Source: Auanema rhodensis (Eukaryota > Nematoda > Chromadorea > Rhabditida > Rhabditidae). From it: 64,000 nt of DNA. The position numbers and the translations under genes were made by a program. The DNA is taken from NCBI GenBank assembly GCA_964057225.1, contig OZ059898.1, forward strand, positions 8,122,001 through 8,186,000, in the 5' to 3' direction. Positions 36,201-47,995 of the stretch are shown one piece after another (the first letter of the stretch is position 1; each line of letters begins with the position of its first letter). The notes below the pieces were generated by a model. It searched no databases and was not told the origin of the DNA. It was given only the letters and a program-made list of their open reading frames with translations.

Positions 36201-38600
36201 CAATGTTTGAGGGAAAAATTGAAATAAGAAACATATGAGCAACGAAATATTAGAAGTTCTTTAATACAATTTATACTTGTGCTAGTATATAATAATATTA
36301 CAAAATACAAATAATCAATAATTGTTGTTGTCAACTTATAAATATTTTATTTTTAGATATGATATTAAAAGAGCTGGTTATATCATTGTTACTCATCGAG
36401 AGGAAGATGCTGATATTCTGAATCCATTAGTTATGCATGCAGCTATGCAGTTATGGAGCGTAGTTCAGGTTTGTTCTTATAAATCCTAAAAGAAACAACT
36501 GAACTCATATATGAATAAAAGAATAATAATTCTGTTTTATAGTCTATGACAGTTGAAGATGAAGCTGAACGCAGAATTAATTATCCAAGTATCTGCGTAA
36601 AATTTCCCATTCCTCCAGAATTCAGCAAGACTCTTCATTCCATTTTTTCGCCAAACATAACAACGTGAGTTCTAAACCTTACACATTAAAGTAAACATGA
36701 ATAGTACATTCAAAATAACGCATTTCGGTGGTTCGTTTCCTTGTAAGTGATTTTTCATGTAATAAAAAAAAAGTTGTTCTCTTTGCCGTAGACTATTCTG
36801 AAAGGAAATTCGACACCTTACAGAATTTCGCTCATTTCCATTGATTACGCCTTTTAAATTATTATTTCCAGTCTTGAGAGTGTTTTGTCAAGAAATATAA
36901 GTGAAATTTCGGTTAGCTTTCGTTTGATTTTATTAAAGAAAAAAACTGATGAAGGGGAAAAAACCGATGTAAACAGCTTCATGATTCTCAACAGGTTCAT
37001 GGATTTATGTTTTTAATCTACACACTATCTGGATAGTCAGCAAATTGTTTTGCACATGTTCTCACTTTTTTCGGGAGCTTCGATGGTTGATTGTAAAATA
37101 CAGTGAAGTTTGAAAAACGGACCTATTCTAAGTCAATGGAAAGTCTAGATCTCCCTTGATGCGACAGTTTAGAGAGGTTCAAATAAGAGAAATAGTGTGT
37201 ATTACGACTAGAGTAAGAGTTATGTATGACAGTAACGTCTTAACGCGAAACTCTTTTACTGTTTGGATGTTTAGCCAGAGATGAGATGAGAACAAGGGAT
37301 GTTAGAAAAAAACGAAGTTTATTTAAGAAATATAATAAATAGTTGAAATTGAAAGTCATTGTTTATGATCCTATATCACAACTATAACTGTGTTAATTTA
37401 TCTTTAAATATACAAATTAATCAGATTTTTATTTAAACTTATTTTAGGCCAGATGAGATATGTGTATCAAATCCTTTGGTTGAAATGTTCAAACTTTTAC
37501 TAGTAGCCGATCGTTCAATTTTGAATAGATCTATTGATGATATGACATTAGGACAAATATCAGATGCCATTCGTTTTGATTCTGGAGGAATGACACATTT
37601 ACTTGGTGGTGTCACTTTAGATGAAGATCGCCGTATAAGTGGTGAGTTTCAATACTTTATTATATAATTAATTAAATATCATATTGTATAGGGGCTAAAG
37701 CTATGATGTTACCTTATGCCTTAAGGCATTCATCAGAAAATGAAGATTATCTAGCTGAAAAATGGGAATTACGTCTCGCGGATTTTCTATTACAGGTAAG
37801 TCAGTTTCTATTCGTTTTTTTTATAAATTTCATCCATCAATTAGATTATTTTAACTATGCTTTAGTATGATTCTCCTGTTATCCGCGCAAGTTGGTGGAC
37901 ATATGAAACATTAGCTGCAGAAAGTGCTCGAGATCGAAATCAATTAATTAGGTAATCATTGTAGTTAAATATAATATAATTATATCTAAATAATTGTTTA
38001 GTATGCTCGTTCCATGTTTCTTGGCAGTTTCAGTATATACAATAGCTATGTGTTGTGTGGCATCTTGGAGGAGATCAAGACCATGGTAAAACAAAATCTT
38101 CTTTTCGCTTTAAAAAACGAAATTGTGATGTAAAATCAATTTCAGGCTTGCAGTTGGTGGTGTTGTATCTGCAGCTATGGCTATATCTTCAGCTGTTGGT
38201 TGTCTTCTATGGTTAGGATTTGGAATGACTTCTGTAGCTTATTCCATGCCGTTCATCGTTTTCTGTAAGTTTTGAATATGTATTTTGAAATGATATTTCG
38301 TATAACAATCACTAAAATTTTTATTAGCTCTCATTACGATATCATATGAACTAATTGTTCAACCTTGCTTAAATTTCTCTCTTGAATGCTTGAAGATTAT
38401 AGTTCTCTTCACTCGTCAAATATATTAGATGGTCAATATAAATTACTTTGAATGGCGTGTGGCTAGATCTTAGAAATCTTGACTCATCTTTCGATATTCG
38501 AAAGTGGCTTTGGCGAGCATAAAATAAAGCAACTGCATGCCTACTCTATCTCCTTTCCTTTCTCTCTCTCTCTCTCCCTCTCTCTCTCCCTCTCTCTCTC

Positions 38601-38658
<58 letters not shown>

Positions 38659-41600
38659 CTTCAACCTTTTTTACTTTTACCCAAGCCTCATTTTGAATCT
38701 TGTTCATTTCTTTTCAAATCTTTCTTCTTTGCTCTACTCACCTCGAACTATCAGTCTGTGTTACCCTGTTCGAACATAACACAATGCATTTCATGTACCT
38801 GTCTATCTAAATGCATTTCTAGACAGCTTCCTCCTCGACTACTCCCGCTTCTTTTCTCTCTTCTATCGCGACGTTCTTTCCACTTTTTTCTTTTCAATCT
38901 CGACGACGGTCAGATATTTCGTAGAAATTTGATATCCACCTGTATTCTTCATTGATTCAGTTTGTCCACTCTCTGTGCCCTCACACATACTTGGTGAAAG
39001 AATAGACATATTTTTATTTCTCTTTCTTCACTTACATCGTTTCCTCGACTCAAGCTAGCCGGTCTGTAAGACAGAGGTTGTCGACTTATTTTGGATGACA
39101 TTCGAGAGTATTGTGTTAAGGGATAAAATATTGCCGTGAACAATTTCATAAATTTTCACATGAAATCAAAACAAAAAAAAAATACAGTCACAAGGGAGAT
39201 GTCAGCTGTATTAAAATATAAAAAAAGAATAAACGAAACTATATAATCTTATTATATAATATAACTCGAAAGTTAAACACATGAGTGAAGCCAAGCGTTC
39301 TTCCTATTGTTGTTGTTATTAGGTGGCAAGATTGTAAAAGAAGCGTATATTCTATATTCCTTAATTATATAGATATGTTTAATTCTGTTGGCAAATAAGA
39401 TAATGAAAGCAAAGAATATATTGCATTAACTTACTTGGGTTTGCACAATACCATAGTCGACTTCCTCTCCTCACTGTTTCTATTCTCTCTAATTTTCAGT
39501 CTTATTCATTTCTTTTCTGGTCTCTCCTCTTAGTTATTCACTTGTTGTTACAGCCTTATTCAAACTGTGAATCATCGCGATCTCCTTTATCTATAAAGTA
39601 AATAAAAACATTAAATACATTCTGGTATTATAATTGAGGTTAATTTGAAACATTAACTACATGAAAATGAATTATAATATACTTTATTCAATAAAAACAT
39701 AATATTTTCTGATTTTTTTCTATTTCAGCTGTTGGTGTGGACAATGTATTCATCTTGCTTTCTGCCTGGAGGTCAACACCTTCATGTGCCAGCTTAGAAG
39801 AAAGAATGGGAGAAACTTTTGCGGATGCTGCTGTTTCAATCACGGTTACATCATTGACTGATTTTATATCTTTTGCTGTTGGATGTGCTACACCTTTCCC
39901 TAGTGTACAGGTAAATAATTTATATTATATTAACTATATACATATGATATTTATTCAATTTTGAGATGTTTTGCATGTATGCTGTCGTTGCTGTTATATT
40001 CACGTATGTCTATCAAATGACCTTTTTTGCTGGAATCATGGTCTACACAAATCGTCGTGAAATTGATAATCGCAATTGTTTTACTTTTCGAAAAATTTCA
40101 AAACAAAGCGGTATGTCATCTTCAAGAGTCGTTAAATAAAATATTTTTAAGGTTGGAATCCTTCTGCTGCTGAGACTGATAGAAGTTTTGAAAAAAACTT
40201 TTGGTTATCTCAATTTTTCCGAACAACTTATTCAGATTTTTTGCTTCATCCTTTAGCTAGATTTTTGATTATTACCTTTTTCATTGGTTATTTGGTATGA
40301 AGACTTGCAGTAATTAAATTGCTTCATCATTATACTTTAGGGAATAGCTACATATGGTTGTACAAATGTGAAACTTGGCTTAGAACCTAACGATCTTCTT
40401 CCTGATAATTCCTATGGAAAACGAACATTACAAATGACAGAAAAATATTTTTCAGGTTTTTAATAAAACCAAACAATGAAAAAATTTCTTTTATTTAGAC
40501 TATGGTTCTTCTCTGCATGTTTGGATGTATAACTTATCTCAATCCAATTTTTGAAACACGACGTATTTGGATTGCGCTTGAAGAGGAGTTGAAGTTATAC
40601 GAGCATACGGAATTCACAGGTGGAAGCGATTCTTGGCTTCGAACATTCCTGGCTTATGTCAAACAAGGAGGGCTCCTCATTACACAAGAGAATTTTGTGT
40701 ACATTTTAAAAAATATGTTTCTTTCTCAACCACAATTTTCTAAATATAATCGGTATTGCACTATTGTTTCTTAAAATTTCCAATTATCATCTTTTTTGCA
40801 GTGATGTGGTATTCGATGGCTCTGGCTCATTTCTTGATGCATCCAGGATTCCGGTTCAACTTCGTCATGTTGGAAGCGCCAATCAGAGCAGAGCCATGCA
40901 CCTATTCAGAAGCTTAGCGGAAACAAGCCAGTTCCCTACTGGAGTATATGCAGATTTTTTCCAGGTTATTTTATTCTTAACATCTGATTTTAAATTTGGA
41001 ATTGATTTTAGTTTGCTGAACAGTACAATGCTGTTTTGCCCGGAACCTTATCATCTATAGCGTATGCTGGAGCTGCTGTTGTTGTCGTATCTTTGCTTTT
41101 AATTCCTGAGCCGATTGCTAGTTTATGGGTATACATATCACTTTGTATTTATAGTAATTTAATTCAATGATTCAGGTTTCCTTTACAATTGTTTCCATTA
41201 ATATTGGGATTCTTGGTTTTATGACCTTTTGGAGTGTTCGGTTAGATTTCATATCTATGGTTACAATAGTTATGTCTATTGGTTTTTGTGTTGATTTTGC
41301 TGCTCATATAGCGTATAACTTTGCAAAAGTAAGTTCAAATGATCAGAATATTTTAAATTTTATTAATACTCAGGGAAAAAATGTAACAGCTGAAGAGAGA
41401 ATGCGAAATGCATTATATGCTGTCGGAGCACCTATTCTTCAAAGTGCATCATCCACCATTTTGGGTAAATTTAAATAAATACTATATTCATAATTGCCAA
41501 TGATTTAGGAGTATCCTTTATGGCAACTACTGAATCCTACGTATTCAGAAGTTTTTTGAAAACTATAGTTTTAGTAATTATACTTGGTATGCAAGTTTCT

Positions 41601-42147
41601 CATTATAATCAAGCATTCTGTTTTATTTCCAGGTGCTCTTCATGGTCTTGTTATTCTTCCCGTGCTGCTTACCATGTTTTACTGTGGTAATGATGGTCGA
41701 GAATCTAAAGTGAATAAACATGCAAAGCAAATCGAAGCTAAACTTGCAGCTCAATACACCAATGCAGCTCGTACAGCATCAATACAGGTAAAATCTACCA
41801 ATACTCTGTAATTATTTTGACATGCATTTCCATTTTAGTATCTAGCAGGATCTGATGTATATGATAGGCCGGACGATTATCACCAAATGGGTGCCCCCTC
41901 CATGCCACCTTCAACCAATGGAGCATCTTTAGGATTTGAATACCATGGAGCAATTCCTCGTGTATTACCTCCTGCGTATAGCGAAGATGTAGCCAACAAT
42001 GGACCCATGTTACCGATGAGAGCAAAACTGAAATACAGTAGTCAGCATCATAACCATCATCACAATCATCAACATCATAATCATTGCAATACATCTGGTC
42101 CAACCACAAAGGAACCCATTCCAGACTATACTTTAGATCGACGATAA
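33229..42147 (+). CDS. patched-related (PTR) RND-superfamily transporter-like protein, one-base frameshift in exon 15
   Basis: PTR proteins are 12-TM sterol-sensing-domain proteins of the Patched/Dispatched RND family, expanded in nematodes and linked to cuticle, moulting and extracellular-matrix traffic. Twenty-two exons: 33229-33281, 34291-34381, 35010-35131, 36357-36468, 36543-36664, 37448-37641, 37692-37795, 37866-37951, 38002-38085, 38146-38264, 39729-39910, 39966-40110, 40152-40294, 40341-40455, 40499-40752, 40802-40964, 41012-41128, 41176-41328, 41374-41464, 41509-41586, 41633-41787, 41839-42147. They encode about 996 residues if one base is disregarded. The start MRFDCVERQF, the sterol-sensing TM4 motif VGVDNVFILLSAW (Asn for the usual second Asp) and TM10 MSIGFCVDFAAHIAYNF are typical. 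The tail has a His/Asn cluster. Five T at 40548-40552 break the frame where four would keep it; assembly error or a true lesion are both possible. No functional copy can be assumed from this sequence alone. Confidence 0.92.
33951..33966. promoter_or_regulatory. composite E-box / bZIP-like site in PTR intron 1
   Basis: CAGCACGTGACGTAAG joins a palindromic E-box (CACGTG) to a TGACGTAA bZIP-type half site. Such composites bind bHLH and CREB/PAR-bZIP factors in other animals. Its position in the first intron of the PTR gene makes an enhancer role possible but unproven. Confidence 0.35.
35807..36109 (-). other. candidate nested antisense gene fragment in PTR intron 3
   Basis: On the minus strand a GC-richer segment, 36109-35971, is open for 46 codons and flanked by an ATATACAG acceptor and a GTGAGC donor. 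It encodes an acidic run (DESSDNDDD) followed by a basic/amphipathic stretch (NARREREMTEWLQKKE). A second piece, 35841-35807, with a TTCCAG acceptor, joins in phase and ends in a stop after ten further residues. The same frame is open without splicing from an ATG near 36176. No family is recognised; chance openness caused by the GC-richer composition remains possible. Confidence 0.3.
35904..35926. repeat. (GT)n microsatellite
   Basis: A short GT repeat with two GA interruptions, in PTR intron 3 and overlapping the candidate antisense intron. Confidence 0.85.
38265..39728. other. 1.46 kb intron 10 of the PTR gene
   Basis: This is the largest intron of the PTR gene and interrupts the sterol-sensing domain. 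It contains the (CT)n array and non-repetitive pyrimidine-rich DNA. I see no internal exon that joins in phase. Confidence 0.7.
38561..38655. repeat. (CT)n microsatellite in PTR intron 10
   Basis: About 95 nt of CT repeat with a few CCC interruptions. The surrounding Ser/Leu and Arg/Glu open frames are translations of this array, not genes. Confidence 0.97.
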
Positions 42148-42669
42148 CTCATTTTAAATGTTTATGCCTAGCATATTTTAGACGTAATTACACGGTACTC
42201 GTGTTTGTCTCGACCTTTGCATGATCTCTTGAGCTCAATATATATTTATATCAATCAATCAGAATTTTGAGCCAACCCCGTGACTTTGCTTTCATGTTAC
42301 TCCTGATGAAATCTTCATTTATCTGGTTTAACATTGTCTCTCAATTTCTTAAAATTTAACTAATCATCATAACAGTATTCTCAAAACTTCTTTCATTTTA
42401 GATTTACTGGTAGAGTATATAGTTTTCATCATTTAACATGTGCTGGTAATTTTTCTTATTTTGAGAAATTGTGTTTTTTCTTTGCTCAATTTTCATTTAT
42501 CAATAAATTCTAACAATAAAAAAGAAATTTTTCATTTAGTTAAGACAAACAATATTACCAATTTGTTACAAACAAACTTATTTACATACGAAATGAATAG
42601 GTTAATATTGATCACAACAAGCTTATGGAAAGATATTTGAATATAAATAAGTACATTATTAGTACAATT
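42148..42669. other. convergent 3' flank between PTR and citron-like genes
   Basis: 522 bp between two stop codons. Two AATAAA hexamers at 42502-42507 and 42515-42520 could end the PTR transcript, which would then come within about 150 bp of the citron-like stop. No additional gene is visible. Confidence 0.6.
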
Positions 42670-45600
42670 TTAGATTTTCGTTCTTTTATCATGAAGAGCT
42701 GTGAAAGACAGTCCTTTACGTTTCATGGATGGTTTTTTTTGGTTCCTAGCATTGAAACGATGCACTTCAGTGCTTTCTTTATTAGATATCGACATATAGA
42801 TATCTCCATTTCTCAATCGCCCAACTATATGAGCATTTTGGCATTCGAAGACTTCCCTTTCATCCATGATAGTTCTAAAATAGTTTGTGAGGACAATAAC
42901 AATTGCTAACAACTTACGGGGAGTTGGGGCCGCTGCAATCGGCAACTCGTACAATTTCAATGGAATCGTAATGAATAATATATAAGAAAGGAGCAGTATA
43001 TACAAATTCCATTGGCATTTGCTCCCATTCGATCAACTTTTCTCTTGTTTTAGCTCCAGTAATATTGACGAACATTCCGTAATCTCAAATATATCTATAG
43101 TAATTATAATATGAATTGCTCTTACTTTGATATGCGAGAAGTAGTTCTGTCTCAGATATTGGTAATATATTAATTGGATAGTCAGCTACATGAGCAGAAA
43201 CGAGAGCTCTACTCTCTGTCGGATTTGCTAACAAATCGACATGATAGAAAGTATCAGCACCATAAAATAATCCAATAGGACTTGATTCAATACACATTGC
43301 CGGTTCATTAGTATGGATTGACTGATACAACAATTATTCAAAAAATTAGTTTTTAAATTTACCTGATATGTCAAGAACACATCTCTTGCAGCATTATATT
43401 TCAAAACTTGGATTCTTGTAGAGTCTGCGACGCAAATAAATCTTTGGCCATGATGCTCGTAATATTTCAACAAATGCAAGTGATCACATCCGGTGATGAG
43501 ATCAGGACGGACAGAAGGAGTAGCTGACATGAGTTGACTCTAAAAACCCGTACTGAGTAATTATTTCCAAATAAAATGAATCAAACCTTCAAAGTTGAAA
43601 CTGGAAGAAGAGCCAATGAACGAATAGAACCAACTATCATAGCAACCATATTTAAATCTTCAATGATTTCCATCTGATATTTATCATTATAAAGCGTTAT
43701 GTTTTAATAAATTCTTACAGCAATTACAGAATTGAGTCCACTAATTCTTAGGGGAACTCTTGGAGACGAAAGTTGGGTGAAGAAAAGGCCTCCTTGTGCA
43801 CCAAGAATTAGAAAATCGTCAATGATCTGAAAACAAGCAAAATTGAAAATAAGTGACCAAAATCAATATTCGTACCGCAGTTGTGTGAATAGTTAGATTG
43901 TTAGGAGCAGAAAGAACTAATAGACAAGATTGTTCGCTGAACGAACTCGGCTTTCGAGTTAAAACCATTCTCCTAGTTTGAGCAGACTGTAATGCTTCGG
44001 CCCAACGTTTAGCTGTACCAATTGATTGAGCTAACATGTAAATGTTTCGTCTGAAAGATTATTAGATAACTGTTGTACGACATATAGAGCCATCATACCC
44101 ATTCATCTTAACGAGAATGATACCAGAGGTATACGCTTTTTCAGATCCTCGTATCTGGATAGGAACTTCTGCTCCTGCACGAACAACAAATTGTTCCTTC
44201 TCTAGATCGATTCGGAGGAAAGGCTTCGCCAGGTCACTGACTTTATCATGGTTAAAGAATGATATACTTCGACGATCCATCATAGCCCACGCAGTTTGCC
44301 ATTCCTTAGAGTTGCTATCATCACTAAAAATTATTCATGAGATAAATGATTAGAATCAATAGGTATTGCCAGAATAATTTGATCCATCCATTCAATTTTC
44401 CATTTGGAACTGAGTGATTATCCAAATAAAAATTGGCACATTTATCAGGCAAACCACATGTATTTACTACACGAACAGAGCACTGAGTGTGAACAATCAC
44501 ATTACAATGAGTACACCGACGAGCTTTTCCAAACTAAATCTAGATTTAAATAAAAACTGACATTTATGCTTACCGTGGATACGCCAATAAAGCAAACAGC
44601 ACATTTAATACTAAACAATCCCAGATTTCTCAAATCCTTCCATCTATGCGGAATATCATGTCTCATAGTTCCTGGTGGTCGAGCTATGCTCGAAAGACTT
44701 TTAGCCTTCTCAGGCTCTTCAGATACTATAGGAAGTTTCTCTTCAGAACTGCTCAGACTTTTCAATGGAGCAGAAGGCTGGTGAGCAGGAATAACGGGCG
44801 GTGGCATATCCTTTCTTTCGTTTAATCCTTAAAATTCACCGTAAAAATCAAACTTTCTGCTGAATTTACTCTTTCTCTTCTCTTCCAATTCTTGAAGCAA
44901 TACAGATTTTTGATTTTCCAAGTCTTCCACAACAACAGGATCCACTATTTCTGTGATGTTCTAAAATTCGTGAATAAGCTAAGAATAAAATAAATAGATT
45001 ATACCATTGAAACTTCACTTGGGGTTCGGAGAAGGGTACTGCGGCGACTAACTTTAGGTAGCTGTTTTGTATTAACTTGCGATTGTAAATAAGCAGTCAG
45101 GTTTTCATGCTGATTTAAAGCTTCTGTGAGAGAACTGATTTCCTCCTCGTATGTATCCTTCAAAAAAGGTTCATTTACGTAACATAAAAATTTTACTCAC
45201 AGTATTTTCTTTCATGGATGCTATTTCCTGAGCCATCTCCTGATTAAGTTCTCGTAAATCATCAGAATCTTTTTTATACTTTTCAATTTTTCCAACAGCA
45301 CTAGATAGCCCTTGTAAAAGGTTAGCATTTTCATCTGCAACTTTCTTCTCACGAACACTAATCTCTTCAACCTGAAACAGACCCTAGAAAAACAAAATTA
45401 TTCTCATACATACCTGAACCAATAATTTCTCATTTAATTCAGATTGTTCTTTTAGTCTTCGCTCTGTCATTTTCAAAAGATGCTCATTTTTCTTACATAA
45501 TTCTTCTAATTCTTCAACTTTGGCAGTCGATTGAGGAGATGGTACAGATTTTTGAAGCTCTTTTTCCTTTTGCATATGAGAAATTTCAGAGCGATAATCA

Positions 45601-47995
45601 AGGTGAATTTCTTTGATCTCCTCCTAAAAACAGAAACTCGTGAACACATTATCACAAACAACAAACATACAGTCAAATTTCGATTCTTCAAAACTAATCT
45701 ATCTTTCTCTGCTCTTAATTGATGCAACTCTGATTCCATGGATTTAACATTCGAGAGCGAAACTTCAAATTGCCGAATCTTAATACAGTCAAACAATTAA
45801 AATATAAAATCTCAACGTACTTTTTTAGACAATTCATCCACATCAGACCTGGCTTGTTTGGCCTCGTTTTCAGCTTTTATCTTACGATCCTTAATATAAA
45901 AATGCTTCTTTCAAAAAAAGATTTCAAATATACCCTGTATTGTTCGCATTGAGCATCGACTTCATCTAAAATTTTCTTTAAGCTTGCTAATCTTGAAACC
46001 ATTCTAGCATTATCATCTTTAAGATCTTTGGTATCAGCAGACTGCTTGTAAGACACTTCCAATTCATCATTAAGAAGAGTGATCTGAAAAATAAAATATC
46101 TGAAAAACACATATTTCAATTTTATAACCTTTTGCTCGTGTTCAATTATAGTAATTTCGAGCTTCTTGATCTGATCAAGTAAAGAATTGTTTTCTCGTTC
46201 TAATCGACCTTGTTCGGTAAGAGCTTCTGTCAGTTCATTTTGAACTGACTGTAAAGCTTTCGCATCAGCTGCATTCTTTTCTAACTAAAAAATATTCCAC
46301 TGTTAAATATCATAGGCTGAAAACTGACCTCTTGGCACTTTGTTTTCAGGGCTTCATGTTCTCTTTGTAATTGAATCAGTTGGAGCCTCATATCTGCTTT
46401 TTGCTGTTTAACCTAGTAAACATATTTGTTAAATAAATACTAAAAGCAGTAAAAACTTTTTCTGCTTCATCTACTAAATATTTATTGGTTAAATGTTGAC
46501 TGCCTTCTATGTCTTCCAGCTTTTGTGTAAGTTCCTCAATTCTCTTTCTTGAAGTAATTTCCTTATCTTTCCAATTTTCGATATCCTAGTAACAGATATA
46601 TTGTCTGTATTAGTAATTACTAAATACCTGTAATAGAGTCTCCTCCTTTTTCTTTAATTCAGACATTTTTTCATTAGTATGAGCTACAGTAGCTTTGAGT
46701 GATCCAACCTCCTCGTATAGATCTTTAGTCTAAAAGAATTAGATTAAAAAAGAAAATAATTTAAAAACTACACCATTTTATTAAAACTCATTGCACGTAT
46801 CTTATAGATCAAATAAACTCATATAATGAATTTGAAACTAATACAACTTCATAATAAATATTTGTTTTATGAACAATATACAGTTTGGGAAGCGGAAGTC
46901 ATTAATGAGCAGAATAGTTATGAACATTCCCGCCAAATTTTAAAACATGAACAAACCTCATTTGAGAGCCTAGTAACTGTTCTCTTGGGAGTGTTAATAA
47001 TATGAGTTCTCAATGTTCTTATTTCATTCAGGAATACGGTAGACTTATCGGCGTCGTCCTAATATTGTTCAAATCATAATAAAAACCATTCAGCATTATA
47101 TACCTTTGTACCAGTTCTCTCCAGAAAATCATCAAACTTAGCTTTAAAAGCTTGAGCCTCATCTAAGGCAGATTTAAGTGTCTCAATTTTAGTTAGTAGT
47201 TCATCCTTTTCGATGGATGCTTTAGCTATCTTCTCTTCTAATGAACTTATTTGATTAGTATAAGTCAAGAGAGATTGTGCATGATCACGAGATTGGTCAA
47301 GAATTTTATCTTGCAATTTGGATACCTAGTTAGGTTATACAATAAAAATTATTCCATGAAAGCGTACCTCATTTTGAGCAGCTTTGTACAGATCTTCCAG
47401 GTATCCCTCTTTATTGGTTTGGTTTTTTTTGTGTTTGGAGAGTTCACTTTGCTAAAAATAAATAATACAACTTAAATACATGTATGATGAAAATTACTAA
47501 AACTGAATTTCTTTCTACTTCTTGATTGCATTCTGCTTCTAAATCTTGTACGCGTTTTCTCAAAATAGTAATTTCTCTTTCTAGAGATTCTATCTCTTTA
47601 CTGAAAAGTCAAAATTAGAACAAAAATGGATAGAAAATATTAACCCATTCAACTTTGAATCTGCATAGCTTGTTCTTTTTTTTGATTCCGTAATGCTAAC
47701 ACTTTCACGAATAGTTACAGTTTCAAACACATCCTAAAGATGAAAAACGGATTAAAGTTTCTCAAAACTTACTACACCTTATTACTGTCTTTCAGTATTC
47801 TTACAACATTTTCATTTTCCATAACAGTACGATCCATATTTTCAGACTCATCAAGAATGTCAATTTCAATAACCTAAAACATATTCTAAAGGCTTTCAGA
47901 AGCAGTAATGTGAAACATACCTTAAGTTTTGGAGACAATGCTTTTCGTCTTGGTCTCGCAGGAGATCTGATTGGCGTTGAGTACTCAGACTCCAT
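42670..47995 (-). CDS. citron-like protein without kinase domain (coiled coil, C1, PH, CNH)
   Basis: Citron is a RhoA-effector scaffold of the midbody in cytokinesis. This homologue has everything after the kinase. Twenty-eight exons (5' to 3': 47995-47921, 47873-47778, 47733-47645, 47600-47498, 47451-47368, 47325-47104, 47058-46957, 46729-46628, 46585-46457, 46412-46329, 46284-46129, 46083-45934, 45889-45821, 45778-45671, 45623-45414, 45371-45201, 45157-45005, 44960-44870, 44827-44574, 44533-44370, 44323-44099, 44050-43876, 43826-43719, 43673-43587, 43539-43363, 43321-43126, 43083-42918, 42874-42670) give 1316 residues. Residues ~70-730 are coiled coil; a C1 zinc finger starts at RHDIPHRW (~785) with all Cys/His ligands; a PH-like domain precedes a CNH propeller (~1000-1275). 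The start MESEYSTPIRSP adjoins no kinase exon upstream. The intron after C1 uses a GC donor. C. elegans is also reported to have a kinase-less citron. Confidence 0.93.
46774..46791 (-). other. possible internal first exon of the citron-like gene
   Basis: Within the unusually long 227-nt intron 7, ATG plus five codons (MSFNKM) ends in phase 0 at a GTGTAG donor and would splice to the next exon. It lies 136 nt downstream of an E2F-type site in the direction of transcription. The short isoform would begin within the coiled coil. Confidence 0.25.
46927..46937 (-). promoter_or_regulatory. E2F-type site inside citron-like intron 7
   Basis: TTTGGCGGGAA on the minus strand matches the E2F/DP consensus. 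It is the same 11-mer as in the site upstream of the gene, in an otherwise AT-rich intron. Confidence 0.5.

Noticed and set aside
38470-38955. Ser/Leu-repeat and Arg/Glu-repeat open frames of 64-158 codons on both strands
   Set aside because: They are translations of the (CT)n array in PTR intron 10, open in several frames, with no motif or splice logic.
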